In this document: piece by piece, positions 24,410 to 33,782 of the stretch
How the letters are laid out: every line of letters starts with the position of its first letter
Position numbering within the stretch: position 1 is the stretch's first letter
From: VBOC01 sp964512655
Lineage (GTDB): Bacteria > Bacteroidota > Ignavibacteria > UBA10030 > SZUA-254
Direction: 5' to 3'
Length of the DNA stretch: 64,000 nucleotides
Assembly: GCA_964512655.1 (NCBI GenBank)
Contig: CAZEJT010000004.1
Location: 136,338 to 200,337 of the forward strand
Position numbers and translations under genes: made by a program
Notes under the pieces: model-generated
The model's input: the letters and a program-made list of their open reading frames with translations, nothing else
Databases searched by the model: none
What the model was told of the DNA's origin: nothing

Positions 24410-27400
24410 TCAGAAGTAGATCTTCAACGTGGCCACGGAGTTCTTCTTAGTCGGCACCTTCACGACGTTCTTCTCCGCCGCAAGCGCCGTCCCATCCTCT
24501 TCCAGAAAATTCGAGCGCACAACCTTTTTGGGCGCCTTTGGCAAGGTCAATGTTGCATTGCCGGATTCTCCGGTGGCATCATACCACTGGACAATCCATG
24601 CTTCCGAATCTTCGGCCTTCTTCAGTTCGGTCAGTACCAGAGCCGCCGGAGAGAGCGAGACAAAAGAATGGGAAACGGGCAGCTTTCCCGCGTGGACATC
24701 GGTCATCATCGCAATGAGGGGATTGTTATACTCGCAGGCACGCTGAGCCGTGCCCGCTCCTTTCCAGGTTCCCATATGCGGATAGAGGGAGTATTCGATT
24801 GTGTGCATCCCTCTGTCGGCCGTGGGATCGGGCCAGATAGGCGACCGCAGAAGCGAAAGCCGGATCGTGCTTCCTTTAATGTCCCAGCCGTACTTCGACC
24901 TGTTCATGAGACTCACGCCGTAGTCGTTGTCTGAGAGATCTGCCCAGCGCTCGCCCGGTACTTCCACTTTGGCGCTGTCCCAGCTGTCGCGCAGCTGGGT
25001 CGAGCGGCGGATCGAACCGTATGGGATTTCGTAGGTAGCCGCGGTATCGCTGACCGTCACCGGGAATGCAACTTTAATCATCGTCTTTTCCTCCCACCAG
25101 TCGGCATCGGTCTTGAAGTCGACCCGATCGATCCCCGAGTACAGCGAAATCTCCTGCGTAAAGAACGACGACGGATACTCCGGGGTGGGGGGGTCCTTCC
25201 TGACTCCCGGTTTGAGATAATCGCGCACGATTCTGATCGTCGCCCGTACGGGACCAGATTCGACAACCTCAACCGAGCGGAATCTGGTCGGATACTTCAC
25301 TCCCGTAAGGCCGACATTCCATGCATCCCATGCGCGAGGCCTGTCTTCCAGCAGTTGGACCTCGCCCCCGAAGCCCTTCAGGACCTCGCGATTGCCTCTC
25401 TTGTCGAAGATGCTTTTCACCCATCCTGAATCGGCATCGACCGTGACGCGGAAAGATCCATTCTCCAGCACGGTGCGCGACGCGGTTAACGAGCCCGGCC
25501 CGGCGGACGGGGTCTGTTTCCGCAGTTCGTAGACCTTGTAACCGACAGGAGGAATGCGATCGGACCGGAAGACGAGTTGGCGCGAGTATTTTCCCGTCCT
25601 GACGGTTTGTGAGAGGACTTCATTCCCCGAGGCATCGAAAAGGGCGTAGTCGTCGTTGTCGCCTTCGCGGAGCGAGATCGTGCCGGGATCGCTTCGCTCC
25701 CAACCCAGCGTGTTGAACACGACCACGGGGATCCCTTTTTTGAACGCCGCCGTATTGACCTGTTTGGCGATCAGGTTTCCCGCCTTGTTCAACTCGTACG
25801 TCCCGATCGCGCCGGCTGCGTTGTATTTCACGGCCGCATCGATGTAGTTTTCCCGGATGCCGGAACCGGGGAGCAGGTCGTGGAACTGGTTGAAGAGTAC
25901 GTTTCTCCACGCCTCCTCGAGGTCCGTGCGGTTGTATGACCCTCCGTATAGCCCTGCCAGGGTCGAGAGTTTTTCAGCATTCGTGAGAAGTACTTCGCTG
26001 CGCCTGTTCGTCTCCTTCATCTTTGCCTGAGTCGTGTAGGTGCCCTGATGATACTCCAGGTAGAGCTCATCGTTCCACACAGGCAGGTTTGACAAATCAC
26101 TTTTCCGGAGCCAATCGATATACCCGCCGGCGGTACCCATCTCGATTGACGGAAAGACATCCACGGTCTTCAGATGCTCGATCCGGTCGAGCATCTCATT
26201 CGAAGGCCCGCCGCCGTGGTCGCCGACGCCGAAGAGGATGAGCATCTTTCTGAATCCTGAATTCGCCTCGAACTGACGGAGCTGATCGACCGTGCGGGCC
26301 GGGTCGTTGACCTCATTGACGTAATCGAAGGGGAAATAGCAGAGCACCCGCGAGCTGTCGGCCGACTGCCACCAGAAGAGATGATACGGGAAGATATTAT
26401 GCTCGCTCCACCCCATTTTCTGCGTGACAAAAGCGTCGATGCCGGCGTTGGCGTAGAACTCCGGCATGTTCCAGTTATATCCGAATGAATCGGGGTTCCA
26501 TCCGATCTTAACCCTTGCCCCAAATTTCTTCGCGAAGTACCGGGTGGAATAGAGCAGGTGGTGCATCCACGATTCCCCTCCAGGCATGTTGCAATCGGGC
26601 TCCACCCACATCCCGCCGACAATCTCCCAACGTCCGTCCTTCACCCGCTGCTGCATTTTCACGAACACGTCGGGCGCAAGCCGCTCCATCCAATCGTAAT
26701 ATGCCGCGGCGCTTTGCGTGTAGGTGAAGTCGGGACGCGCATCCATCATGTTCAGGACGGATGAGAACGTGTTCCTGCACACCTCGATCGTTTCCTTGTC
26801 GCGCCAGAGCCATGCGGCGTCGATATGCGCATTTGCGTCGTAGTACAGGGTAAAGTTCTTTGCGAAGGCTCCTATCGGCTTCAGTTGCGACCGTGCTGCG
26901 TCGAGCGATGCGGTGAATTTGTCGACCGATCCAGATGCAAGCGCGTCCAGGTCCACCCGCGCCGCGAGCGATTGAAGGAGGTCATTCAGCCGGGCTTTCT
27001 CGCTGCGGTCAAGGGTGGATTTGTCGATATGGTGGTCTTCTTTCTTGTGGGCATTGGTCTGGTACGTATCGAAACTCAGGAGTTTTTGCCCCACCTGAAG
27101 GCTCAGCGAAAAATCGTCGAGCGTTCGATGAAACGGCTTGGTTGCTTCTGTCTCAATCTGCGCCCTGAGCAGTCTGAGCGGTCCTCCCGTATTGATGGCC
27201 TTGATTGCGAGCAGGAACTTATCGCCCGGTTTTGCCTCTTTTGTCAGCTCGAATTCACCGTCCCAGGGGAAATAGCCTTTGCTCTCGCCGTTGACCCATA
27301 GAAATCCGTAATCGTCAACGGAGACAAGGAATTTCACCGGCCCGCTCACCGGCTTGCCAAGAATCCTTTGAGGGAGCACGATCTCCCGTCTCAACCAGCA

Positions 27401-27670
27401 CGAGTCGGGATAGATATTCTGGTCAAACTTGAGGTTCTCCCACTTTGAATCGTCGAATCCCGGTTTTGTGGGATCTCCGGTCATCCCGCGCAGCGCTTTA
27501 AGGTCGGGGCTCGCCTTCCAGTCGGTGTACGAGACTGTGCCGAGCGAATCGAGCGCCCTCACCACCTTGTCGACGTTCGTTCGAGCGGCTTCTGCGGCGA
27601 CCGCCCTCATCCCGGTACTTGTGATCAGAGCGGCGAGTATCACGGCCGATGGTATGTCGCGGAGTCTCAT
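24410..27670 (-). CDS. GH38 alpha-mannosidase
   Basis: The 1086-residue protein begins with a signal peptide (to about 27, VAAEA), then a jelly-roll segment (60-170, SWxGK-like DDYGFLWVNGESKGYF), the GH38 catalytic domain and the long alpha-mannosidase middle and C-terminal sheets. Zinc ligands are in YYDANAHIDAAWLW (His 282, Asp 284) and the nucleophile is Asp 394 in GWNPDSFGY. It removes alpha-mannosyl residues from glycans outside the cytoplasm. Its ATG overlaps the preceding TPR gene by four bases. Together with the GH36 enzyme and the sugar ABC system it points to breakdown of a mannose/galactose-containing polymer or glycoprotein glycan. Confidence 0.92.
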   Translation of the reverse strand: MRLRDIPSAVILAALITSTGMRAVAAEAARTNVDKVVRALDSLGTVSYTDWKASPDLKALRGMTGDPTKPGFDDSKWENLKFDQNIYPDSCWLRREIVLPQRILGKPVSGPVKFLVSVDDYGFLWVNGESKGYFPWDGEFELTKEAKPGDKFLLAIKAINTGGPLRLLRAQIETEATKPFHRTLDDFSLSLQVGQKLLSFDTYQTNAHKKEDHHIDKSTLDRSEKARLNDLLQSLAARVDLDALASGSVDKFTASLDAARSQLKPIGAFAKNFTLYYDANAHIDAAWLWRDKETIEVCRNTFSSVLNMMDARPDFTYTQSAAAYYDWMERLAPDVFVKMQQRVKDGRWEIVGGMWVEPDCNMPGGESWMHHLLYSTRYFAKKFGARVKIGWNPDSFGYNWNMPEFYANAGIDAFVTQKMGWSEHNIFPYHLFWWQSADSSRVLCYFPFDYVNEVNDPARTVDQLRQFEANSGFRKMLILFGVGDHGGGPSNEMLDRIEHLKTVDVFPSIEMGTAGGYIDWLRKSDLSNLPVWNDELYLEYHQGTYTTQAKMKETNRRSEVLLTNAEKLSTLAGLYGGSYNRTDLEEAWRNVLFNQFHDLLPGSGIRENYIDAAVKYNAAGAIGTYELNKAGNLIAKQVNTAAFKKGIPVVVFNTLGWERSDPGTISLREGDNDDYALFDASGNEVLSQTVRTGKYSRQLVFRSDRIPPVGYKVYELRKQTPSAGPGSLTASRTVLENGSFRVTVDADSGWVKSIFDKRGNREVLKGFGGEVQLLEDRPRAWDAWNVGLTGVKYPTRFRSVEVVESGPVRATIRIVRDYLKPGVRKDPPTPEYPSSFFTQEISLYSGIDRVDFKTDADWWEEKTMIKVAFPVTVSDTAATYEIPYGSIRRSTQLRDSWDSAKVEVPGERWADLSDNDYGVSLMNRSKYGWDIKGSTIRLSLLRSPIWPDPTADRGMHTIEYSLYPHMGTWKGAGTAQRACEYNNPLIAMMTDVHAGKLPVSHSFVSLSPAALVLTELKKAEDSEAWIVQWYDATGESGNATLTLPKAPKKVVRSNFLEEDGTALAAEKNVVKVPTKKNSVATLKIYF

Positions 27671-29721
27671 CGTTGGTCTCCTCTCTTGACGCTGTCAGTT
27701 TCCGCTGCTGCCGCAGCGAGAATTTTGCGGAGCTGTTCGGCCTCGGGTGCCCGGGGTTTCAACCGGAGATATTTCGTCCAATAGTATCTCATAGCAGCGT
27801 AATTGCCAAGATGGGCACAGCAATCCCCCGCCGCGTAATACCCCCTGTCGTTGGTCGGGTTGAGGGATATGACGCGTTGGAAGTAGGGGAGCGCGTCGCC
27901 GTACGACTGCTTGCCGAGCACATAGTACTCACCCAGCGATTCATTTACAAGCACGAGATTTGAATCTACGGCGAGGATTATTTTCAGGACCCGTATGGCT
28001 TCGTCAAACCTTCCCTCTTTTCCGTACATCGAGGCAAGATCGAGGTAGACTGCTTCGTATCTTGATCCGTACTCGACCGCCTTTTCGTAATCGTGCTTCT
28101 GGCGTACGGAGTCGTGCAAGCGGCTGTCCATCTGGGCCGCGGCCGCCCAGAGACGCGCGTTCGTAGAGTCGATCTTCAAATACCTGTCGAAGCATTGCCG
28201 GGCCTCAGGATACCTGCCCCAATCGCGGTAAAATGCGCCCAACACATCACTCGCATCCGCCAGCCCACTCTTCCCCCAGAATCGGGGGTCCTGCAGGACG
28301 TTGAACCTGTCGATGGAGCGCTGCACGGAAGCGTTGATTCCGATCCAGGCACCCGTGTGCAGCAGCGTGATCAGAATGAGGGATACCATGATGCCCTGCC
28401 TGACCAGGCGTTCTTCCACAAACGAAAACCACGCGAATGCGGCCACGAGCACGAATCCGAGATTGAAACTTGCGAACAAGTCCCAATCCCGGCTGATGCC
28501 GAGATCGGAGTTGATCACGAATGTGAAGATCGAACCGCACAGCGTCACCAGGAGAAGGAATATCCAGACGATGCCCCCGGAAAATACGGTTTTGAAGCGG
28601 GTGGCCCCGATGGCCGCTAGCACGACTCCAGCGAGCGGAGACAAAAGCAAAAGCAGATTTAAGAGGTCGATCCCGTGATATGGTGAAAACATCGTATATG
28701 CCTGCCAATTGCTTGTAAGAGTCGTTAGCGGCAGGAGATGCCCCTGGCTGTGGAGAAACACATCGGAAAACGACCCGAAGGTATATCCGCAGAGCGACAA
28801 AAGCACACCTGCGGTTGCACATGCGGCGGCTACCGAGAGCGCCACAGCGACCATGCGGCCGGCGCGCAAGCCCAGGTACCAAAGAAGAAGGAGCGCCGGC
28901 AGGAGGGTGATCATTCCGAAATGAAGTGAAAAAACCCCCCCAAAGACGGCGGAAGGAACGATCAGAGGACCCTTGCCGCGTAAATATGCGACAGATGCCG
29001 CGACAAACAGGAGAACCGCAAAGTAGAGGGGTGTGTAATCTTCTACATAGCCGAAAAAAAGCTGAGAGCCGCCCGAAACGATTATGAATCCGGCGAACAA
29101 GAGGGTGTCGACCGAGTCTTTAAACAGTATAGTTGCCAGCCGCACTGTCGCGGCAAGACTCCCGAGGCCGGAAAGAATGCTGATGAGGCGTACGGCAATG
29201 ACGTTGCTCTCCTCTGTACTCCACGTTTTCGTCAGCTGGAACATGCTCCAATTGAGATAACCGGCCAGCGGTTCATTAGTGAAGAGCCGGGCGATTTCGT
29301 TGGCCGATCGTATTCTTGGAACCCTTCCGGCGATGAGGCTCCCGTCCCCGAGGAAGTACACGGTTTCCCTCGCGGCCCAGAAGAGAAGCGTGAAGAGAAG
29401 AAGGAGAACTCCCCACGTGACAATACTCTTCCTTCGAAGGAGGCGCGGAGCAACCGCCTGAGCAACACCCAGCCCCGTTCGACGGCTCCATGGGAACAGA
29501 GAAAGGATCATCAGCAGTATGACAGCCGCCATGACGGCCGTGGGATAGAATGCGAGGTGGTGATACCCCCAATTGGCCCCTGAGGGATACAAGGCGCCAT
29601 AGAGATGGGCGAGCGTTATGATCACCGCACCTGTAAGCACGATCCGGATGAGCGGCTGAGATTCCTCCTGGAGCGGAACAGACTCCTCCTGGCGCGATTC
29701 TGCGGCGGTGCGCGTTCCCAC
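27667..29721 (-). CDS. Polytopic membrane protein with C-terminal TPR repeats
   Basis: The start is a GTG at 29721 that shares one base with the stop of the preceding gene (TAGTG). The 684-residue product has about eleven membrane helices between residues 25 and 445, in a glycosyltransferase/O-antigen-ligase-like arrangement with a DG-containing first outer loop (FLGDGSLIAGRV), and then four to five TPR units (about 500-665, such as YPEARQCFDRYLKIDS and FDEAIRVLKIILAVDS). Such proteins are common and uncharacterised in Bacteroidota. Lodged between an outer-membrane barrel and the mannosidase, it may act on or organise the glycan machinery, but no catalytic motif is certain. Confidence 0.75.
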   Translation of the reverse strand: MGTRTAAESRQEESVPLQEESQPLIRIVLTGAVIITLAHLYGALYPSGANWGYHHLAFYPTAVMAAVILLMILSLFPWSRRTGLGVAQAVAPRLLRRKSIVTWGVLLLLFTLLFWAARETVYFLGDGSLIAGRVPRIRSANEIARLFTNEPLAGYLNWSMFQLTKTWSTEESNVIAVRLISILSGLGSLAATVRLATILFKDSVDTLLFAGFIIVSGGSQLFFGYVEDYTPLYFAVLLFVAASVAYLRGKGPLIVPSAVFGGVFSLHFGMITLLPALLLLWYLGLRAGRMVAVALSVAAACATAGVLLSLCGYTFGSFSDVFLHSQGHLLPLTTLTSNWQAYTMFSPYHGIDLLNLLLLLSPLAGVVLAAIGATRFKTVFSGGIVWIFLLLVTLCGSIFTFVINSDLGISRDWDLFASFNLGFVLVAAFAWFSFVEERLVRQGIMVSLILITLLHTGAWIGINASVQRSIDRFNVLQDPRFWGKSGLADASDVLGAFYRDWGRYPEARQCFDRYLKIDSTNARLWAAAAQMDSRLHDSVRQKHDYEKAVEYGSRYEAVYLDLASMYGKEGRFDEAIRVLKIILAVDSNLVLVNESLGEYYVLGKQSYGDALPYFQRVISLNPTNDRGYYAAGDCCAHLGNYAAMRYYWTKYLRLKPRAPEAEQLRKILAAAAAETDSVKRGDQR

Positions 29722-30323
29722 TAGAAGAGGATGATGTGGAGCCCGATGATGAGACGCACTCCGCCGAAGTCGCCCTCGAGTTCCTGCCTGTGTGACCTGC
29801 GGTAGTCGTACATGAGATCGGCAAAGATCGAAGCCTGGCCGCTTTCCACCATTCTCTCCATGCCGATACCCGCGTAGTAGCCGGTTTTTTTGTCGCCCTC
29901 AATCACCACATCCGGCGAGCGGGGGCTCGTGACTTTTTCTCTGATGGTGATATAGTTCAATCCTGCCGTTGCGCGGAAAAAGAGCAATCGACCGATCTGC
30001 TGCTTGTGAAGGAGTCCAACATGAATGATGTTTTCTTCAAGTGCGGCCGAGCTGTCACTCCCGGGATCGAGGTAGGTGGAAGCCCGGAAAATCCCGATAT
30101 CGCCGTCAAGAAATACGTAGCTGCCCATCGGAAGCGAAACGCCTCCGCCCCATATGGCCTCAGAGTTTGATTTGTAAAGATCATGAAACTGCGCATTCGA
30201 GGGGAAAAACAGCCCCCCGTACAGTTTGAAGATGAACGTTTGCTCCTGGGCATGCGCAGGCAGCGCCCACGGAATCAGTAGTGCAAGCAATAGCGTTTTC
30301 AGGTTTTTCATGTTTTCAGGCAC
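29721..30323 (-). CDS. Outer-membrane beta-barrel protein
   Basis: The product is 200 residues from a GTG at 30323 (AGGAG four bases upstream) or 196 from the ATG at 30311. The signal peptide is KTLLLALLIPWALPAHAQ. The mature part has the alternating hydrophobic strands and Gly/Tyr turns of small OmpA/OmpW-size barrels (IFKLYGGLFFPSNAQF, YYAGIGMERMVESGQ) and ends with IIGLHIILF, a barrel-type last strand. It overlaps the permease gene before it by 8 bases (GTG start) and touches the TPR gene after it, so it belongs to the glycan operon and could be its outer-membrane pore. Confidence 0.7.
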   Translation of the reverse strand: MPENMKNLKTLLLALLIPWALPAHAQEQTFIFKLYGGLFFPSNAQFHDLYKSNSEAIWGGGVSLPMGSYVFLDGDIGIFRASTYLDPGSDSSAALEENIIHVGLLHKQQIGRLLFFRATAGLNYITIREKVTSPRSPDVVIEGDKKTGYYAGIGMERMVESGQASIFADLMYDYRRSHRQELEGDFGGVRLIIGLHIILF

Positions 30324-31296
30324 CGAACTCCTTCCTCAGTTGATCGAAGAGAACCGCAGTGAGTATGACAGCGCCGAGCACGACCATCTGCACATACGAA
30401 CCGACGTTGAGCAGGTTCAATCCGTTCCGGAGAACGCCGATGAGCATCGCCCCGATAAAGGTGCCCGCGATCGAACCCCTTCCCCCGAAGAGGCTTGTAC
30501 CCCCTACCACGACCGCCGCGATAACATCGAGCTCGTACATCAGTCCGGCGTTTGGCTGGCCGGAGTTCATGCGGGAGGCGAGCAGGATTCCGCTGAGGGC
30601 AGCCAGGAATCCGCAGATGATATAGACTGCCATGATCACGCCATTGGTGTCGATGCCCGATAGCCTGGCCGCTTCCGGGTTCCCTCCGACCGCATACACG
30701 TATCTTCCGAACTGCGTCTTGTTGAGGACCAGATACGATAGTATGTAGACCGCGATCATGATCAACGACGGGACCGGCAGGTTCAGTATTCGTTTGCTCC
30801 CCACGATGCTGAACTCTTCAGGCAACCCCCAGATCGGCCTTCCATCCGTGTACATAAACGCCAGGCCCCGGACGATCGTCATCAGCGCGAGAGTGACAAT
30901 AAAGGGCGTGATCCTGAATCTCGTAATGAAGAGGCCGGCGATGGAACCCGATGCTATCCCCACCAGCACTCCGCTGCAGAGCGCGGCTGCAAACCCCAGG
31001 GCCGGAGGAAGAGACGATTTGAGCACGCTTGTCGCAACGACACCGCTGAGCGCCACCAGCGCTCCCACGGAGAGGTCGATTCCCGCCGTCAGAATCACGA
31101 ACGTCATGCCCGCGGCCATGATCGCGGTGATCGAGGTTTGAAGGGAGACATTCAGGATATTGTCGGCCGTGAAGAAGAACGGCGAGAGCTGGGAGAAGAG
31201 GAGGATCTCGACAAGAAGTGCGATCCCGATGCCGAACTCGCCGGTCATTTTCGCGAGTCCTTTCGCGAGTGACCGGGGACTCACTTCACCCGGCAT
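30316..31296 (-). CDS. Sugar ABC transporter permease (RbsC type), second copy
   Basis: From the ATG at 31296, preceded by GAGGGGGAAC and overlapping the ATPase gene by 11 bases, the protein has 326 residues with eight to ten membrane helices. The signature AGIDLSVGALVALSGV, the loop AVGGNPEAARLSGID and the ending GSYVQMVVLGAVILTAV identify the RbsC/AraH/XylH permease family. It is clearly different in sequence from the permease at 33783-34736. The pair may form a heterodimeric channel, instead of the usual homodimer, for a pentose, hexose or oligosaccharide. Confidence 0.92.
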   Translation of the reverse strand: MPGEVSPRSLAKGLAKMTGEFGIGIALLVEILLFSQLSPFFFTADNILNVSLQTSITAIMAAGMTFVILTAGIDLSVGALVALSGVVATSVLKSSLPPALGFAAALCSGVLVGIASGSIAGLFITRFRITPFIVTLALMTIVRGLAFMYTDGRPIWGLPEEFSIVGSKRILNLPVPSLIMIAVYILSYLVLNKTQFGRYVYAVGGNPEAARLSGIDTNGVIMAVYIICGFLAALSGILLASRMNSGQPNAGLMYELDVIAAVVVGGTSLFGGRGSIAGTFIGAMLIGVLRNGLNLLNVGSYVQMVVLGAVILTAVLFDQLRKEFGA

Positions 31297-32836
31297 GTTC
31301 CCCCTCGGCGCTCTGGCCGGTCGCAAGAAGCATGATCTTTTCCTGAGTCGCCTCCGCCCGAGAGAGTATTCCTGCGAGCCGGCCTTCACACATGACCGCG
31401 ACCCTGTCGGAAATACCCAGGACCTCGGGAAGGTCGGAAGAGATGACTATCACCCCGACCCCTTCCGCTACAAGCCGGTTCATGAGAGTGTAGATCTCGT
31501 ATTTCACCCCCACATCGATGCCGGAAGTCGGTTCATCGAAGATCAGAAGTTTGCTCTTCGTGAAAAGCCATCGGGCGAGGACTACCTTTTGGCGGTTTCC
31601 GCCGCTCAGTTTTTCCACCTCCTGCTCGACGGTCGGCGTCTTGATCTGGAGCTGCTCGGCATACCTCTTCGCCACGCCTGCATCTTTCTTCCTGTCGATG
31701 AACGGGCCCGTCAGAACTTCGCGAAGGTTTGAGAGGGATATGTTTTCCCTGACAGCCATCTTCATGATAAGCCCGTACTTGTTCCGGTCTTCTGTGAGGA
31801 GGCCGATCCCCAGGTCGATCGCTTCTCTCGGCGATCGTGGTCGGATGGGTTTGTCTTCAAGGAAGATCTTGCCTTCCTCAAGGACGTCGGCGCCGAACAG
31901 GACGCGCGCCAGCTCAGTCCGTCCTGCTCCCACCAGGCCCGAAAGCCCGAGCACTTCGCCCTTATGCAGGGTCAGGTTGATGTCGCGCAGAATCCCGGAA
32001 TTGAGGTGTTCGATCCGAAGAATCTCCGCTCCGCGCTCAACCGAAACTTTCGGATACTCCTGTTCCAGCTCGCGTCCCACCATCCACCGGACCAGCGACC
32101 TCCGGTCGGCTTCAGCAACTGCACATGTGTGTATGTATGTGCCGTCGCGGAGCACCGTCAGCCGGTCGCCGATTTCGAAAATCTCTTCAAGCCGGTGCGA
32201 GATGTAGATAATGCCCACGCCTTCGGCTTTTAATCTTCCGATGACGGTGAAGAGATTCCGCAGTTCTTTCTCCGTCAAAGGTGCAGATGGTTCATCCATT
32301 GCCAGGATGCGCACCCTGCGGGAAAGGGCCTTGGCGATCTCCACGATCTGGCGTTGAGCGACGCTGAGTGAGCTGACCGGCGCCGTAGTAGGGATCTCCT
32401 CGCCGAGCTGGGCCAGGGTTGCGCGGGCGATTTCATGCATCCGCTTGAAATCGATAAGCGAAAACATGCCGCCCAGCCTGCGGATCTGCCCGTTCGCACT
32501 CTCCAAACGGCGCTTCACGGGCTCTCCCCCCAGCAGTATGTTCTCTGCGACCGTCAACTCCGGGACCAGCTTGAAATCCTGATAGATCATGCCGATCCCA
32601 TAACGCTGGGAATCGGCCGGCGAATGGATGTCCGCCTGCATGCCATCCATGACGATCGTTCCCGAATCCTTCTGGACGGCGCCCGAGAGAATCTTCATCA
32701 ACGTGGACTTCCCGGCTCCGTTTTCTCCCACCAGGCAGTGGACTTCTCCTGCCGAGAGATCGAAATGGACATCAGAGAGAGCCAGTACTCCGGGGTACTC
32801 CTTTCGGATAGCCCTCATTTCCAGGAGAGGTACCAT
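31286..32836 (-). CDS. Sugar ABC transporter double ATPase (RbsA/MglA type)
   Basis: The 516-residue protein has two fused ABC modules. The first has Walker A GENGAGKST (about 38-46), signature LSVAQRQ and Walker B ILAMDEP; the second, from about residue 255, has a degenerate P-loop GLVGAGRTE, signature LSGGNRQ and Walker B LLIFDEP. This asymmetry is normal for the RbsA/MglA/XylG family. It powers sugar uptake with two different RbsC-type permeases encoded on either side. Only two bases separate it from the binding-protein gene upstream. Confidence 0.95.
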   Translation of the reverse strand: MVPLLEMRAIRKEYPGVLALSDVHFDLSAGEVHCLVGENGAGKSTLMKILSGAVQKDSGTIVMDGMQADIHSPADSQRYGIGMIYQDFKLVPELTVAENILLGGEPVKRRLESANGQIRRLGGMFSLIDFKRMHEIARATLAQLGEEIPTTAPVSSLSVAQRQIVEIAKALSRRVRILAMDEPSAPLTEKELRNLFTVIGRLKAEGVGIIYISHRLEEIFEIGDRLTVLRDGTYIHTCAVAEADRRSLVRWMVGRELEQEYPKVSVERGAEILRIEHLNSGILRDINLTLHKGEVLGLSGLVGAGRTELARVLFGADVLEEGKIFLEDKPIRPRSPREAIDLGIGLLTEDRNKYGLIMKMAVRENISLSNLREVLTGPFIDRKKDAGVAKRYAEQLQIKTPTVEQEVEKLSGGNRQKVVLARWLFTKSKLLIFDEPTSGIDVGVKYEIYTLMNRLVAEGVGVIVISSDLPEVLGISDRVAVMCEGRLAGILSRAEATQEKIMLLATGQSAEGEHAG

Positions 32837-32838
32837 GC

Positions 32839-33762
32839 CTAACGCGCTGCGGCCTTCTGAAGTGCGTCTTTATCTACGATCCCAACCTCAACCGGAACTA
32901 CCTTTGGCAATTGTGCACCCGAGAAGTATTCTTTGATCTTCTCAATCGTGGTCTCCCCGATTTTCTTGGGGTATTGAATGACGTCTGCTTTCAGCGCGGT
33001 TCCCTTCGTGATGGCGTCGGCAGCCGGAGGCGTGGCATCATAGCCGATAATGTTCACGTTCGCACGGTTGTACTGCTGCACGGCATCAAGCGCCCCGAGA
33101 GCTGAGTCATCATTGATGCCGAAGATCCCATTGAGGTCTGGGTGCCCCTGCAGAATATCCGACGCGGCCTGCATCGCCTTGTCACGCACGCCCTCGCCGT
33201 TCACGTCGGCCACGACTGTGATGCCCGGGTATTTTGCAATCGCATCCTTAAACCCCTGGACTCTGTCGAGCACCGAGGTAATCGTCGGCTGTCCGATGAT
33301 CGCTACCTTTCCCTTTCCTCCAAGAATCTTCGCAAGGTACTCTCCGGCGAGGCCGCCTCCTGCGACGTTGTCGGAAGCGATGTGGCAAACAGTTTCCCCC
33401 TCCTTCGCCGCGATATCGGCCGTGAATACGGGGATCTTCGCGTCATTGGCTTTCTTGATGGCGGGACCGATACCCCTCGAATCAACCGGGCATAGGATGA
33501 TCGCGTCAACTTTCTGGGTGAGAAAATCTTCGATCTGCGAGCTTTGTTTCCCCAAGTCGAAGTCGCCCGCCGTGACGACAAGCTGGTAGCCGTATTTCGC
33601 CGCCGTCGTCCGAAGCCCTTCCTCAAGGTCCTTGTAGAAGACGTGCTGGCGCGTGAGGAGAGATACCCCGATTGTCTTCGTGGAAGACGCCTCCTGCTTT
33701 TTCCCGCAGGAGGCAAGGAACAGGAGGAGAAGGGCGGCAGGAATCAAATATCTTGTTTTCAT
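32839..33762 (-). CDS. Sugar-binding lipoprotein of the ABC transporter (RbsB type)
   Basis: From the ATG at 33762 (AAAGGGAT upstream) the 307-residue protein starts MKTRYLIPAALLLLFLASC, with lipobox LASC, so it is anchored as a lipoprotein. The body is a type I periplasmic-binding protein: TIGVSLLTRQHVFYKDLEEG, VDAIILCPVDSRGIGPAIKK, TADIAAKEG, GKVAIIGQP and GIFGINDDSALGALDAV are all typical of RbsB/XylF/MglB relatives. It delivers a sugar to the two permeases. The ligand is unknown; the adjacent glycosidases suggest galactose or mannose. Confidence 0.92.
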   Translation of the reverse strand: MKTRYLIPAALLLLFLASCGKKQEASSTKTIGVSLLTRQHVFYKDLEEGLRTTAAKYGYQLVVTAGDFDLGKQSSQIEDFLTQKVDAIILCPVDSRGIGPAIKKANDAKIPVFTADIAAKEGETVCHIASDNVAGGGLAGEYLAKILGGKGKVAIIGQPTITSVLDRVQGFKDAIAKYPGITVVADVNGEGVRDKAMQAASDILQGHPDLNGIFGINDDSALGALDAVQQYNRANVNIIGYDATPPAADAITKGTALKADVIQYPKKIGETTIEKIKEYFSGAQLPKVVPVEVGIVDKDALQKAAAR

Positions 33763-33782
33763 TGTAGATCCCTTTAACGTGA

